Shown: positions 9,228 through 17,737, numbered from the stretch's first letter. The stretch is DNA of 64,000 nt from Devosia sp. (GCF_017744655.1 NZ_JAGIAW010000007.1:1-64000); one strand, 5' to 3'. Numbers and translations: made by a program. The notes: a model not told the origin generated them from the letters alone.

Positions 9228-9339
9228 TTGTTCATCCTTTGTTCTGGATGAATAGGCCGAGTCTGAGCGGCGCGCATGTCAAAAAGACATGAGTGGGGGA
9301 TTTGTGAACGGAGATGGGGCCGCACGCTTCGTTCTAGCC

Positions 9340-9559
9340 TAGGAAACGGAGGTCCCTGCTTTCGCGGGGGTGACGCCGCGGGAGTGGCTACCACCCGAGG
9401 GCTTTGACCTCGCCGACACCGAGTGAGGTGAAGTGTCCTCGGGTCGAGCCCGAGGATGACGGGCGGTGTGAGGCAAACGACCCGTCAGGCGCGATGTCAT
9501 TCCCGCGAAAGCGGGAACCCCTGTTTTAAACGGAGGTCCCCGCTTTCGCGGGGATGACA
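9340..9559. repeat. REP-like palindromic repeats
   Basis: The 375-bp gap between the radical-SAM and GST genes holds no gene but several palindromic units. A near-perfect large inverted repeat occupies 9495-9559: TGTCATTCCCGCGAAAGC on one side is mirrored by CTTTCGCGGGGATGACA on the other. A partial copy, with CTTTCGCGGGGGTGAC, lies near 9350-9375. A separate hairpin with CCTCGGGTCGAGCCCGAGG is at about 9435-9455. Related units occur at 10370-10439 and 23612-23701. Confidence 0.75.
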
Positions 9560-9602
9560 CGGTGGAGGTGGAGCAATCGAGCATGCTTTGCCGAAGCTAG
9601 AG

Positions 9603-10250
9603 TCACCCGACGCTAGCCGCATCAGCCACCGCCTTTTGCGCGGCGAAGGCGCGTTGATAGGCCGGTCGCTGTTCGGCCCGGGCCACATAGGCAGCGAGGC
9701 TTGGATATTCGGCGAGCATTTCTGGCTCGAGGCGGCGCAGGACCATCACCATCATCAGGTCGCCGACGCTGAAATCGCCGCCGAGCCAATCGGCATCGCC
9801 GAGGCGGGCGGAGAGAGGATCGAGGCGAGAGCGGATCTGGTCGTCGATGAGCGGCAGGCGGTCCTCGTACCAGGGCTTGTCGCGCTCGGTGAAGTAGACC
9901 TGTTCGCGCTCGACGATCGAGGGCTCAATGGTGCTGAGGGCAGCGAAGAGCCAGGCCATGGCGCGGGCGCGGCCGGGTTCATCTGCGGGCAAGAGGCCTG
10001 AATGGTGCTGGGCGATGTGAAGAACGATGGCGCCGGATTCAAAGATGACGATATCGCCGTCTTCATAGGTTGGGATTTGACCGAAGGGTTGGCGCGATTT
10101 GTGGGAGTGTTCCTTCATGGTCTTGAAGGAGACGAGGCGCACATCATAGGCGAGCCCAACCTCTTCCAGAGCCCAGCGCACGCGCATGTCGCGGGCTAGG
10201 CCCTGACCACCATCTGGTGAATTCTCGAATGCGGTAATGATCGGCTTCAT
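9603..10250 (-). CDS. Glutathione S-transferase family protein
   Basis: The 215-residue protein has an N-terminal thioredoxin-like domain (residues 1-85), with RDMRVRWALEEVGL forming the first helix region, GQIPTYEDGDIVIFESGAIVLHIA giving the cis-Pro and the ESGA glutathione-contact motif, and an all-helical C-terminal domain (about 95-205). Length and layout are standard for bacterial GSTs, which conjugate or reduce electrophiles with glutathione in the cytosol. The substrate is not predictable. It stands alone between two repeat-bearing gaps. A second, unrelated GST is encoded at 23742-24362. Confidence 0.85.
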   Translation of the reverse strand: MKPIITAFENSPDGGQGLARDMRVRWALEEVGLAYDVRLVSFKTMKEHSHKSRQPFGQIPTYEDGDIVIFESGAIVLHIAQHHSGLLPADEPGRARAMAWLFAALSTIEPSIVEREQVYFTERDKPWYEDRLPLIDDQIRSRLDPLSARLGDADWLGGDFSVGDLMMVMVLRRLEPEMLAEYPSLAAYVARAEQRPAYQRAFAAQKAVADAASVG

Positions 10251-10369
10251 TGCAGTGTCCTCCTTGGGTACAGTCTTAGGACGAACGCCGCGTCGGCATT
10301 TCGACTAATATTTTTTACCCGAATTCTCACTGACCAAGCGCGCATTGAAACGGTTCATCACTTACTGTC

Positions 10370-10439
10370 TGTCATCCCGGCGAAGGCCGGGATCCATCCT
10401 GAGATTTCGAGATGGGCCCCGGCCGTCGCCGGGGTGACA
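10370..10439. repeat. REP-like large inverted repeat
   Basis: The unit starts with TGTCATCCCGGCGAAGGCC and ends with the mirror GCCGGGGTGACA, with inner palindromes CCGGCGAAGGCCGG and GGCCCCGGCCGTCGCCGGGG. It has the same TGTCAT...TGACA design as 9495-9559 but a different core. Confidence 0.7.
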
Positions 10440-10475
10440 ATCGAGGTTGGAACGAGATCACTGCCAGGAGCAAAG

Positions 10476-10805
10476 ATGGACATTTTGAACAACCTGCCGG
10501 AGCGAGGTTCGGTTTCGTTGATTGCCGAATTTACGGCGCGCGCAGGATACGTCGAAAGGGTGGCAGTTCTGTTGGCGGGCTTAGCGGCCGATGTGCGGCG
10601 CGAGCCGGGCAATGTCGTCTTCGATTGCTTCCAGCGACTGGATGATCAGGCGAAGTTCGTCGTCTATGAAATCTATCGCGACAAGGCGGCATTCGAGGCT
10701 CACATCTCGGCTGACTACGGCGCGGTGTTCAACGCCAAGCTGCGGGAATTGATTGTCGAACCCAATTCCGTGCTGACGTTTTTGACGCCACTGCGGGCTG
10801 AGTGA
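10476..10805 (+). CDS. Antibiotic biosynthesis monooxygenase (ABM/YgiN-like) protein
   Basis: This 109-residue protein has the small dimeric alpha+beta ABM domain. The pattern SVSLIAEFTARAGYVERVAVLLAGLAADVRREPGNVVFDCFQ, then FVVYEIYRDKAAFEAHISADY, matches putative quinol monooxygenases (YgiN type). An AGGAG ribosome-binding site precedes the ATG at 10476; the frame is open a further 14 codons upstream but that part overlaps the repeat. The substrate is unknown. With two hydroquinone-type dioxygenases nearby a quinol role is conceivable, but this is inference only. Confidence 0.78.
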   Translation: MDILNNLPERGSVSLIAEFTARAGYVERVAVLLAGLAADVRREPGNVVFDCFQRLDDQAKFVVYEIYRDKAAFEAHISADYGAVFNAKLRELIVEPNSVLTFLTPLRAE

Positions 10806-11015
10806 TCAGGCTTTTGCAACTTTGTGGGGTCGCGTCGCTGCGTGGCTGATGGCGTGGGCGGCAAGGCCGATGCCCCAAGCGAGGAAGACCCACAGGGCCC
10901 AGAACGGGGCGCCGGTGAAGAGATTGATGGCAAAGAGCAGAGCCATGGTCGCTACGAAGACGATGGCGTGAATCTGGAGGCCGAGGCGGCCGTCGCATTT
11001 TCCTAGGTTCGTCAT
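10806..11015 (-). CDS. 2TM domain-containing small membrane protein
   Basis: This 69-residue protein has two predicted membrane helices (about 16-33 and 38-57), LQIHAIVFVATMALLFAIN and FWALWVFLAWGIGLAAHA, separated by a short GAPFW turn. The spacing and the conserved H and W residues resemble the 2TM domain (PF13239) found alone or with histidine kinases. The stop lies immediately next to the stop of the convergent ABM gene. Function is unknown. Confidence 0.7.
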   Translation of the reverse strand: MTNLGKCDGRLGLQIHAIVFVATMALLFAINLFTGAPFWALWVFLAWGIGLAAHAISHAATRPHKVAKA

Positions 11016-11042
11016 GATGGTCTCCTGATGGTTGATTGGCTC

Positions 11043-11094
11043 CCGACACCCCCACCCTTCCTCCTTGATGGGGGAGGATGGGTGGGGGTGTCGG
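11043..11094. repeat. Palindromic intergenic repeat, second family
   Basis: An inverted repeat with arms CCGACACCCCCACCC and GGGTGGGGGTGTCGG encloses CTTGATGGGGGAGGATG. The same core, CTTGATGGGGGAGGATGGG, occurs twice in opposite orientations between thiB and thiP (49248-49283 and 49328-49363). Confidence 0.75.
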
Positions 11095-11119
11095 CACGTA
11101 CGATTTCAACGGCTGCCGT

Positions 11120-11863
11120 TTAGCGAGCGGCGTCTTCGATGACTTTCGCCACCGCTTCGGCCTGCGAGACGAGGCCAGAGTGGCTGGCGGCGATCTCAGT
11201 GGTGGTTGCGCCGATCCGGCCGGCGAAGAAGCGCTGGGCATCGGGCGGGATCACCAGATCCTCGGAGGTCACGACATAGAAGTTGGGCTTGCCATGCCAA
11301 GCGGCGACTTCGGCAACGGCGTCGAAATTGGCCGGGTTGGACGGCAGCTGGCTTGCGGCCATGGCTTCGGCTTCTTCCTTGGGCAGATCGCCGGCAAAGA
11401 GCGCCGGGAAGCTGGCGGGATCGAAGATCAGGCCGCCCTGCTCGTTGGGACGGATGGCCTTGACGCCTTCACTGGGTTCGCCGCCCGAAAGCAGGGCATT
11501 GAGCGTTTCGCCCTTGTCCGGCGCAAAAGCCGAGACATAGACCAGCGACTTCACCTTTTCATCGGCACCGGCCTCGCCGATGACCACGCCACCCCAGGAA
11601 TGGGCGACAAGAACCGTCGGACCATCCTGCGCGTCGAGGGCGGCCTGGGTGGCGGCGACGTCATCGGCGAGCGAGGTCAGCGGATTGGCGACCTGGGTAA
11701 CATTAAAACCCTTGGCCGAAAGGATGGCTGCGACCTTGTCCCAGGAGCTTTCATCGGCAAAGGCGCCGTGCACAAGGACGATGTTCTTGGCTTCCTGAGC
11801 CGTGGTGGCGGTAACCCCGATTGCGGCGGCAGCGAGCATGAGGGCGGACAGTGCGGTTTTCAT
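11120..11863 (-). CDS. Secreted alpha/beta hydrolase
   Basis: The 247-residue precursor has a signal peptide (MKTALSALMLAAAAIGVTATTAQEA, likely cleaved after TTA or AQ). The rest is a compact alpha/beta hydrolase: oxyanion-strand motif IVLVHGAFADESSW, nucleophile elbow VAHSWGG (Ser about residue 99) and a late His in ASHSGLV. Such proteins (EstC-like) are esterases of unknown natural substrate. The start at 11863 is preferred because GGAG lies 6-8 nt upstream; ATG at 11869 is too close to it. It is divergent from the AraC regulator gene at 12016, which is a candidate regulator. Confidence 0.82.
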   Translation of the reverse strand: MKTALSALMLAAAAIGVTATTAQEAKNIVLVHGAFADESSWDKVAAILSAKGFNVTQVANPLTSLADDVAATQAALDAQDGPTVLVAHSWGGVVIGEAGADEKVKSLVYVSAFAPDKGETLNALLSGGEPSEGVKAIRPNEQGGLIFDPASFPALFAGDLPKEEAEAMAASQLPSNPANFDAVAEVAAWHGKPNFYVVTSEDLVIPPDAQRFFAGRIGATTTEIAASHSGLVSQAEAVAKVIEDAAR

Positions 11864-12015
11864 TTTCATCTCCAAAATTTGGGCGAGGTTGGACGATCGG
11901 CAAAGTTCCCCTGCCGCTGGCTTTGCGCTAGCGTGTGCTTCTGGATTTTTGCGTTTCGGCCGAGGATTGCTTGATTTCCTCGCCAAGTGATGGGCTCTAT
12001 TTAGAGGCTTGCAGC

Positions 12016-13053
12016 ATGAACAGCCATGACCGCGCCTCCGGACCTCTTGCTCCGGAATCCGACGCCGCTTTTCCCATGATGGCTTCACGGGTGGATCTGC
12101 TCTCGCAGGTACTGACACTGATAAAGCTCCGAGGCGAACTGGTTTTCTCCGCCGAACTGACCGCGCCATGGGCGCTGAATTTCGACGCGGGATCGGCCTA
12201 TTTCCATGTCGTGCAGGACGGAGAAATGCGTGTCAGCGCCAGCGATGGGCGCGTGATCGAGGCCGGGCCCGGGGACCTGCTGGTGCTGCCGCAAGGGCGC
12301 GGGCATGTCATCGGCACGCCGGACGGCAAGCCGGTCTCAGCGCGGCTGGTGCTCTTTGCGCAGATGAAGGAGGAGAGCCTGACCATCAGCCTTGGTGGCG
12401 GCGGGGCGCAGACCAATCTCATCAGCGGCGCGTTTCGCTTCGAGGGCGACAATCTGCCCTCCATGCTCGCCGTGCTGCCGTCCATCATCCATATCTCGCG
12501 GGAGGCGCTCGCCGAGGAGGCCGGCTGGCTCGATGGGCTGGCGCATTACCTCCATGCCGAAGCGCGGGCGCCGCAATCAGGCGCGGCAATCATGATCTCG
12601 CGGCTGATCGACGTTTTGGTGATCCGCGCCATTCGCACCTGGGTGCACAAGGCGCCACCGGAGAACAAGGGCTGGCTGGGCGCACTGGCTGACCCGCGGA
12701 TCAGCCGGGCGCTCAAAACCATCCATGACGCACCATTCGAGCGGCGGACTGTGGCCGAGTTGGCCGACATTGCCGGCATGTCGCGATCGAGCTTTGCCGA
12801 GCGGTTCACGAACCTGATCGGCGCAGCGCCGCTGCACTATCAGACGCGCTGGCGGCTCTTGCTGGCCAATGAAATGCTCAAGGGCGGCCGGACCCGCGTG
12901 AGCGAGGTGGCGCGCCGGATAGGCTATGATTCCGACGCGGCGTTCAGCCGTGCGTTCAAGGCGCAGTTCGGGGTCTCGCCTGTTACGGTGGTGCATCCCG
13001 AGGAATTATTGTTCAATAATCGACACCAGTGCGTTGCGATTGTATCGATATGA
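12016..13053 (+). CDS. AraC-family transcriptional regulator with cupin_6 domain
   Basis: This 345-residue regulator has an N-terminal AraC-binding-like cupin (about residues 20-195; FHVVQDGEMRVSA and AGPGDLLVLPQGRGHVI) and a C-terminal double helix-turn-helix (about 235-335; RTVAELADIAGMSRSSFAERFTNL and SEVARRIGYDSDAAFSRAFKAQFG). The start at 12016 (MNSHDRAS) follows a GAGG; MMASRVDLL further in is an alternative. It is divergent from the secreted hydrolase and 73 bp upstream of the dioxygenase gene, so either could be its target. The effector is unknown. Confidence 0.88.
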   Translation: MNSHDRASGPLAPESDAAFPMMASRVDLLSQVLTLIKLRGELVFSAELTAPWALNFDAGSAYFHVVQDGEMRVSASDGRVIEAGPGDLLVLPQGRGHVIGTPDGKPVSARLVLFAQMKEESLTISLGGGGAQTNLISGAFRFEGDNLPSMLAVLPSIIHISREALAEEAGWLDGLAHYLHAEARAPQSGAAIMISRLIDVLVIRAIRTWVHKAPPENKGWLGALADPRISRALKTIHDAPFERRTVAELADIAGMSRSSFAERFTNLIGAAPLHYQTRWRLLLANEMLKGGRTRVSEVARRIGYDSDAAFSRAFKAQFGVSPVTVVHPEELLFNNRHQCVAIVSI

Positions 13054-13126
13054 ACACCGGGAGGGTTCGCCTACATTCCCTGTCGAACACGGCGGGAGAC
13101 GCCGCGAATATTGGGAGTTTTGGAAA

Positions 13127-14077
13127 ATGACCCTGGAACTTGGCGGCATCCACCACCTGACAGCCGTAACTGCAGACGCACCGCGCAACCTGAAGTTTTA
13201 TACCGAGACGCTGGGCATGCGCCTCATCAAGAAGACGGTCAATCAGGACGACACCTCGGCCTATCACCTCTTCTATGGCGACGGCGTCGCTTCGCCCGGC
13301 GCGGACCTGACCTTCTTCGATTTCCCCACCATGCGCGAACAGCGCGGCAACCACACGGTTGGTCGCACCGGTCTGCGCGTCGACAGCGAGGAGACGCTGA
13401 AGTGGTGGAAGGAGCATCTGGAGGCCAGCAAGGTTTCCACCAGCGGCATCAAGGAACGCTTTGGCCATGTCTCGATGGATTTCGAGGATTTTGAAGGCCA
13501 GCGCTTCCGGCTCGTCGTCGATGGTTCGAACAAGGTGATCCCATGGGCCAAGTCGCCGCTGCCGGCGGACAAGCAGATTGTCGGGCTTGGCCCGATCACC
13601 CTGTCGGTACCAAAACTTGAGCCGACTGATGCCATGCTGACCCGCGTGATGAACATGCGGCAGGTGCGGCACTATCCGGCTCGTGAGCGGGGCGCTGAAA
13701 CCTTCGTCTATGAAATGGGTCCGGGCGGTCCGGCAGCCGAACTCCATGTCTCGGTCGATCCGAGCCTGCCGCGGGCGCGGCCCGGTGCCGGTGGCGTCCA
13801 CCACGTCGCTTTCCGCACGCCGGACGAGAGTTCCTTACGCGAATGGATCGAACGGGTGAACAGCTTTGGCATTCGCTCCTCAGGCGAAGTGGAGCGGTTC
13901 TACTTCACCTCGCTCTACTTCCGCGAACCGAACGGAATCCTGTTCGAAATCGCCACCGACGTGCCCGGCTTTGCTGCCGACGAGCCGATGGAAACGCTGG
14001 GCGAAAGCCTGTCGCTGCCACCGTTCCTCGAAAGCCAGCGAGCCCAGATCGAGGCCGGCTTGAAGCCGCTGGTTTAA
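13127..14077 (+). CDS. VOC-family ring-cleaving dioxygenase (second paralogue)
   Basis: The 316-residue protein is a paralogue of the product of 2118-3065, with two VOC modules. The first strand is GGIHHLTAVTADAPRNLKFY with the metal-binding His, the second module contains GGVHHVAFRTPDE, and the last ligand strand is YFREPNGILFEIATDVPGF. Length and motifs fit the MhqO/PcpA-like hydroquinone dioxygenases. The start at 13127 (MTLELGG) is the conserved one; the frame stays open upstream into the AraC gene's 3' end. No maleylacetate reductase follows it, so its pathway partner may be the product of 1048-2088. Confidence 0.82.
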   Translation: MTLELGGIHHLTAVTADAPRNLKFYTETLGMRLIKKTVNQDDTSAYHLFYGDGVASPGADLTFFDFPTMREQRGNHTVGRTGLRVDSEETLKWWKEHLEASKVSTSGIKERFGHVSMDFEDFEGQRFRLVVDGSNKVIPWAKSPLPADKQIVGLGPITLSVPKLEPTDAMLTRVMNMRQVRHYPARERGAETFVYEMGPGGPAAELHVSVDPSLPRARPGAGGVHHVAFRTPDESSLREWIERVNSFGIRSSGEVERFYFTSLYFREPNGILFEIATDVPGFAADEPMETLGESLSLPPFLESQRAQIEAGLKPLV

Positions 14078-14084
14078 GCCGAAG

Positions 14085-14112
14085 CCCACCTCTCCCCTAA
14101 GGGAGAGGTGGG
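14085..14112. repeat. Palindrome between convergent genes
   Basis: A 28-bp perfect inverted repeat (arms CCCACCTCTCCC and GGGAGAGGTGGG, four-base CTAA loop) sits between two convergent stop codons. It could end transcripts from both sides, but there is no U-tract. Its CCTCTCCCC core recalls the repeat at 17749-17901. Confidence 0.6.
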
Positions 14113-14116
14113 TGGC

Positions 14117-14830
14117 TCACGATCTGCTGTTCGTATCGAGTGGATCGGGGTCGTCGGCACGGCCGCCGCCCATGCCCATTCCCATGCCGCCCCCACCGCC
14201 ACCGGCGCCTCCTCCACCGCCTCCGCCCTGGCGACCGCCTTCGCCGCCTTCACCCTTGCCGCGACCACCGCTGGCAGACGGGCGTTTCGGGCCCTGGACG
14301 GGAATGGCGAGATCGGCAGGGACGGGATCGAGATCAAGCGCCTTGCGGATGAAATCGCGCAGGGAAACGACCAGGGCGTCGGTGCGGATAGGATGGCCGG
14401 CGACCAGTTCTCGCGCCGCCTTTTCGGCGAGGCGCACATGCTCTTCGGTGCCCAGCAGGATAATGTCGGAAAGCGAGGCTTCGACATCGTCGCGAATGCG
14501 GCGCTGGCGATCGGAACCGGTGATGATCTCGGTGGTTTCGTCGCCCTCCGCACGTTTCTCATCGCGCTTGTGGGCGGGATTGACGGTGAGCGTGCCGGTG
14601 AAGGACCCGCCCAAAACCTTGTAGGCGGCAATGAGGGTGCGGAGGCGCTCGTTGATCTGGCGGTTCATCCGCTGCTGGCGCTGCTGGATCGTGGTCATGA
14701 CCAGAAGGCGGATGCCGATGCCGACAAGGGCGAAGAGGGCGATGCCGATCAGCGTGCCGAGCACGCTTTCCCAGGAACTGAAATCGAAATTGCGCAGTCT
14801 GGCCTCCTGTGATTGGGGCCAGACTGGCAT
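14117..14830 (-). CDS. Hypothetical membrane protein with glycine-rich tail
   Basis: I do not recognise this 237-residue protein. It has one membrane helix near the N-terminus (about 20-46, WESVLGTLIGIALFALVGIGIRLLVM), then a charged, probably helical cytoplasmic region (about 47-170) rich in Arg and Glu, and a strikingly low-complexity tail of nearly only Gly (about 190-225, with MGMGMGGG near the end). The gene lies downstream of the VWA gene on the same strand (27-bp gap) and may share its transcript. The Gly-rich end may be disordered or a surface-interaction tail. Confidence 0.6.
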   Translation of the reverse strand: MPVWPQSQEARLRNFDFSSWESVLGTLIGIALFALVGIGIRLLVMTTIQQRQQRMNRQINERLRTLIAAYKVLGGSFTGTLTVNPAHKRDEKRAEGDETTEIITGSDRQRRIRDDVEASLSDIILLGTEEHVRLAEKAARELVAGHPIRTDALVVSLRDFIRKALDLDPVPADLAIPVQGPKRPSASGGRGKGEGGEGGRQGGGGGGGAGGGGGGMGMGMGGGRADDPDPLDTNSRS

Positions 14831-14856
14831 GGTTTGACAGGGCTGGGAATTGCCCC

Positions 14857-16905
14857 TTACCTGGCGTCGGGTTCGAGCAGGGCGGCATCCTGAACAAGGC
14901 GAATGAATTCGGCGCGGTAGCCGCCTTCGTCTTCGCCGCGACCGGCCTTGGCCAGAGCTTCAATTTCGGCCCAGGTCATGTCGGCTCCATAGACGCTGCC
15001 CTTGAGCTTTTGGCCAAAGGCGGCGACGGCGGTGGCGAACTGGGCGTCGCTGCCGGCAAGGGCGATGTCGTCATAGGTGACCTCGGGAGTGACCGGCTGT
15101 TCGATCAACTGGCTGACGCTTTCGCCGGGCAGCTTGTAGCGCATTTTGAGGAAGGCGATTTCATCGCTGCCGCCCGTCGTGGCCGCGTCGGTGCCATATC
15201 GCAGCGGATCGACCTGGCCGGCGCCGACCGGGGTGATTTCGTAAAGCGCGGTGACCGTGTGGCCGGCGCCGATATCGCCGGCATCCACCGCGTCATTGTT
15301 GAAATCCTCGCGTTCGAGATGACGGGTTTCGTAGCCGATAAGGCGATATTCCGAGACCAGAGCCGGGTTGAACTCGACCTGGATTTTGACGTCCTGGGCA
15401 ATGGTATGGAGCGTGCCGCCCACTTCCTCGACCAGCACTTTCTTGGCTTCGGCGAAGTTGGAGATGTAGCTGGCATTGCCATTGCCGTTCTGGGCCAAGG
15501 CCTGCATGGTCGCGTCATCGAGATTACCGCGGCCGAAGCCAAGCACCGAGAGGCTGATGCCGGACTGACGCTTCTTGGCGATGAACTGCTTTAGCGCATC
15601 GGGATCGTCGATACCGACATTGAAGTCACCATCGGTGGCGAGGATGACGCGATTGGTACCGCTCGTTTTGCCTTCCTCGGCGAGGCGATAGGCGAGTTCG
15701 ATACCATCGGCACCGGCCGTCGAGCCCCCTGCCCCGAGTTCGTCGAGAGCGGAGAGGATTTTGGCCTTTTCGCTGGCGGCGGTTGGGTCGAGCACCACAC
15801 CGGCCGAACCGGCATAGGCGACGATGGAAACCGTGTCCTTTTCCGAAAGCTGATCGAGCAGCAGCGCAAAGGAGCGTTTTAGCAAGGGCAGCTTGTCGGG
15901 CTCGTCCATCGACCCGGAAGTGTCGATGAGGAAGACCAGATTACTCGGCGCAATGGCTTCGGCGGGTGGTTCATAGCCACGGATGCCGATGGAGAGAATC
16001 TGCGTCTTGTCGTTCCACGGGGTCGGGAAGACTTTTAGGGTCGGCTGGAACGGCACCTCGGCGCTGGGCGCAGCGGGGTAGTCATAGGGGAAATAGTTGA
16101 TCAGCTCCTCGATGCGCACGGCATCGGGTTCGGGGACGTAGCCGTCTTCGAGCATACGGCGGGCATAGGAATAGCTCGCCGTATCGACATCGATGGAGAA
16201 GGTCGAGACCGGTTCTTCGGCGGCGACTTTCAGGCGCTGTTCGTCAAAGCTGGTGAATTCGTCGCCACTCGGCAGCGGCGCCATGCGGCCAGCTTCGTCG
16301 GCAAAGACGCTCTGCTTGGCGAGACCACCGACAGGCGCACCGCCATAGGCTTCGGTCTGGACGGCTGACAGCGAGGGCGTGATTGCCGGTGCGGGCGCGG
16401 GCATACTCTGCGGCGCGACCATGCGCATGTCCGGGGCGGCTTCGCTTTCGAGCAGCATAGGTTCGGGCGCCGCCAGGGCATCGCTATCGGCGGCGACCTC
16501 GGCCGGCGCCTGCTGCACGGCGATGTCGGCCACCTCTTCGCGGGCGCGAGGGGACACTGGCTCGACGGCGGGTGTGGCGATCTGTGGGCGTGGCGGCGCC
16601 TGGACCGAGGTCATCGCGGTCGTGGAATAGAGCTGGTAGCCGAGCGGCAGGAGCAGCAGGGCCACGGCGGTGGTGCCCAGAGGAATGCGGATGTCCATGA
16701 TCGAAAGTCCCTTCAGGATTTCTTTGATGGACATGTGACGGCGGCCGCGATTCGATCCTTGGGTCGAACCAGCGTTTTTTTTGGCTTCGGCTTCTTCATA
16801 GACGGCGCGTGCGGCCGCGAGCGCTGCCGCCTTGGCAGAGGCGCGCGGCTTTGGCACGGGCGACTGACCCAGAATTTCGAAAGGATCGGGGCGGTGATCG
16901 GTCAT
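14857..16905 (-). CDS. VWA domain-containing (YfbK-like) membrane protein
   Basis: This 682-residue protein has a single N-terminal membrane segment (about 70-90, DIRIPLGTTAVALLLLPLGYQ), a Pro/Ala/Glu-rich linker, a YfbK-type N-terminal domain (FSIDVDTASYSYARRML), a von Willebrand factor A domain with the MIDAS motif DTSGSMD, and a C-terminal DUF3520-like region (PGESVSQLIEQPVT). The orientation suggests the VWA domain is periplasmic. The start at 16905 overlaps the TGA of the upstream ECF sigma gene (ATGA), implying coupled translation. It may be part of the signalling circuit of that sigma factor; the ligand is unknown. Confidence 0.85.
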   Translation of the reverse strand: MTDHRPDPFEILGQSPVPKPRASAKAAALAAARAVYEEAEAKKNAGSTQGSNRGRRHMSIKEILKGLSIMDIRIPLGTTAVALLLLPLGYQLYSTTAMTSVQAPPRPQIATPAVEPVSPRAREEVADIAVQQAPAEVAADSDALAAPEPMLLESEAAPDMRMVAPQSMPAPAPAITPSLSAVQTEAYGGAPVGGLAKQSVFADEAGRMAPLPSGDEFTSFDEQRLKVAAEEPVSTFSIDVDTASYSYARRMLEDGYVPEPDAVRIEELINYFPYDYPAAPSAEVPFQPTLKVFPTPWNDKTQILSIGIRGYEPPAEAIAPSNLVFLIDTSGSMDEPDKLPLLKRSFALLLDQLSEKDTVSIVAYAGSAGVVLDPTAASEKAKILSALDELGAGGSTAGADGIELAYRLAEEGKTSGTNRVILATDGDFNVGIDDPDALKQFIAKKRQSGISLSVLGFGRGNLDDATMQALAQNGNGNASYISNFAEAKKVLVEEVGGTLHTIAQDVKIQVEFNPALVSEYRLIGYETRHLEREDFNNDAVDAGDIGAGHTVTALYEITPVGAGQVDPLRYGTDAATTGGSDEIAFLKMRYKLPGESVSQLIEQPVTPEVTYDDIALAGSDAQFATAVAAFGQKLKGSVYGADMTWAEIEALAKAGRGEDEGGYRAEFIRLVQDAALLEPDAR

Positions 16906-17423
16906 AGTAGCCCCCTCAATGTCTTGCGGGCTTCGTGAACGTGGAAGGAAACGGTGGCCTCTTTGATCCCCATGATCTCGGCGGCCTGCGCGTGGCTCAT
17001 CTCTTCGGCATAAACGAGCAGCACGGCGTCGCGCTGCTTTTCCGGAAGTGTGCGCACGGCGGCCCAGAGCTGGCTGCTGGTTGTCGCGTCTTCCTGGTTT
17101 GGCGCCTCTTCGGTCGGCGCGATCTCCGCATAGGCATCGACATGGGCGCCGCGGCGGCGACCGGCGCGTTGCCAGTCGCGCACCATGTTGAGCGTGATGC
17201 GATAGACCCAGCTTGAGAAAGCGCTGCGCCCATCGAAGGATTGCAGCGCCGCTCCGAGGCGGACGCAGACATCCTGTGCGATGTCTTCGGCATCGTGACC
17301 ATTGCCGCACCACCGCCAGGCGGTGCGGTAGATGCGGTCATATTGATCCTCGACCAGTTCGGCAAAGGCCCCGGCATCGCCATTCTGGGCGCGCCGAACC
17401 AGCGCCTCGGTGAAGGCGGCCAT
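16902..17423 (-). CDS. ECF-type RNA polymerase sigma factor
   Basis: This is a sigma-70 family protein of about 173 residues with region 2 (FAELVEDQYDRIYRTAWRWCGNGHDAEDIAQDVCVRL, then WVYRITLNMVRDWQR) and region 4 (LPEKQRDAVLLVYAEEMSHAQAAEIMGIKEATVSFHVHEARKTLR). The start at 17423 (MAAFTEAL) is chosen because family members begin a few residues before region 2. The frame runs up to an ATG at 17522, and neither start has a strong ribosome-binding site. The gene overlaps the VWA membrane protein gene by ATGA. No recognisable anti-sigma gene is adjacent, so how it is controlled is open. Confidence 0.85.
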   Translation of the reverse strand: MAAFTEALVRRAQNGDAGAFAELVEDQYDRIYRTAWRWCGNGHDAEDIAQDVCVRLGAALQSFDGRSAFSSWVYRITLNMVRDWQRAGRRRGAHVDAYAEIAPTEEAPNQEDATTSSQLWAAVRTLPEKQRDAVLLVYAEEMSHAQAAEIMGIKEATVSFHVHEARKTLRGLL

Positions 17424-17563
17424 TGGATCGGGTATGGATGCGGCAGTCAGTCCCACCAATCGTGCCTGCACAGAAAGCCTCTTTGCAGCTAGTTTAGCTG
17501 TAGGACGCCGGTGCTGCTGCAATCCTTTGGTCGTCGCCGAGATTTTTTTGTATGGAGACGAGC

Positions 17564-17737
17564 ATGTCCGAAAGCCCCTTCAAGCTGAACCGTACGCGCA
17601 TTTTCATCCTCGCCATGGGCGCGGTGGTGGTGCTGATCGCCATATCGATGATGATGGGCGGGCTGGGGCAGTATCAGGCGCTGCGGGAAGCGGCCAATGC
17701 GGCGAAGGAGCCGACGGCGGAGCAGGTGGGACAGTAA
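17564..17737 (+). CDS. Small single-pass membrane protein
   Basis: I do not recognise this 57-residue product. It has a basic N-terminus (SPFKLNRTR), one strong membrane helix (about 10-32, IFILAMGAVVVLIAISMMMGG) and a short Ala/Glu-rich polar tail. The start at 17564 is preferred because GGAGACGAGC gives a ribosome-binding site six to seven bases upstream; an ATG four codons earlier lacks one. The gene is divergent from the ECF sigma gene and could be expressed from the same promoter region. Confidence 0.55.
   Translation: MSESPFKLNRTRIFILAMGAVVVLIAISMMMGGLGQYQALREAANAAKEPTAEQVGQ

Noticed and set aside
9340..9559. CRISPR array
   Set aside because: The repeats are palindromic, of different types and unevenly spaced, without unique spacers of constant length; they are REP-like units.
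11120..12169. Longer start for the secreted hydrolase
   Set aside because: The upstream extension would run through the divergent AraC start region and lose the signal peptide position; ATG at 11863 has the proper ribosome-binding site.
14857..17313. Longer start for the VWA protein
   Set aside because: It would overlap nearly all of the ECF sigma gene; ATG at 16905 with the ATGA overlap explains both genes.
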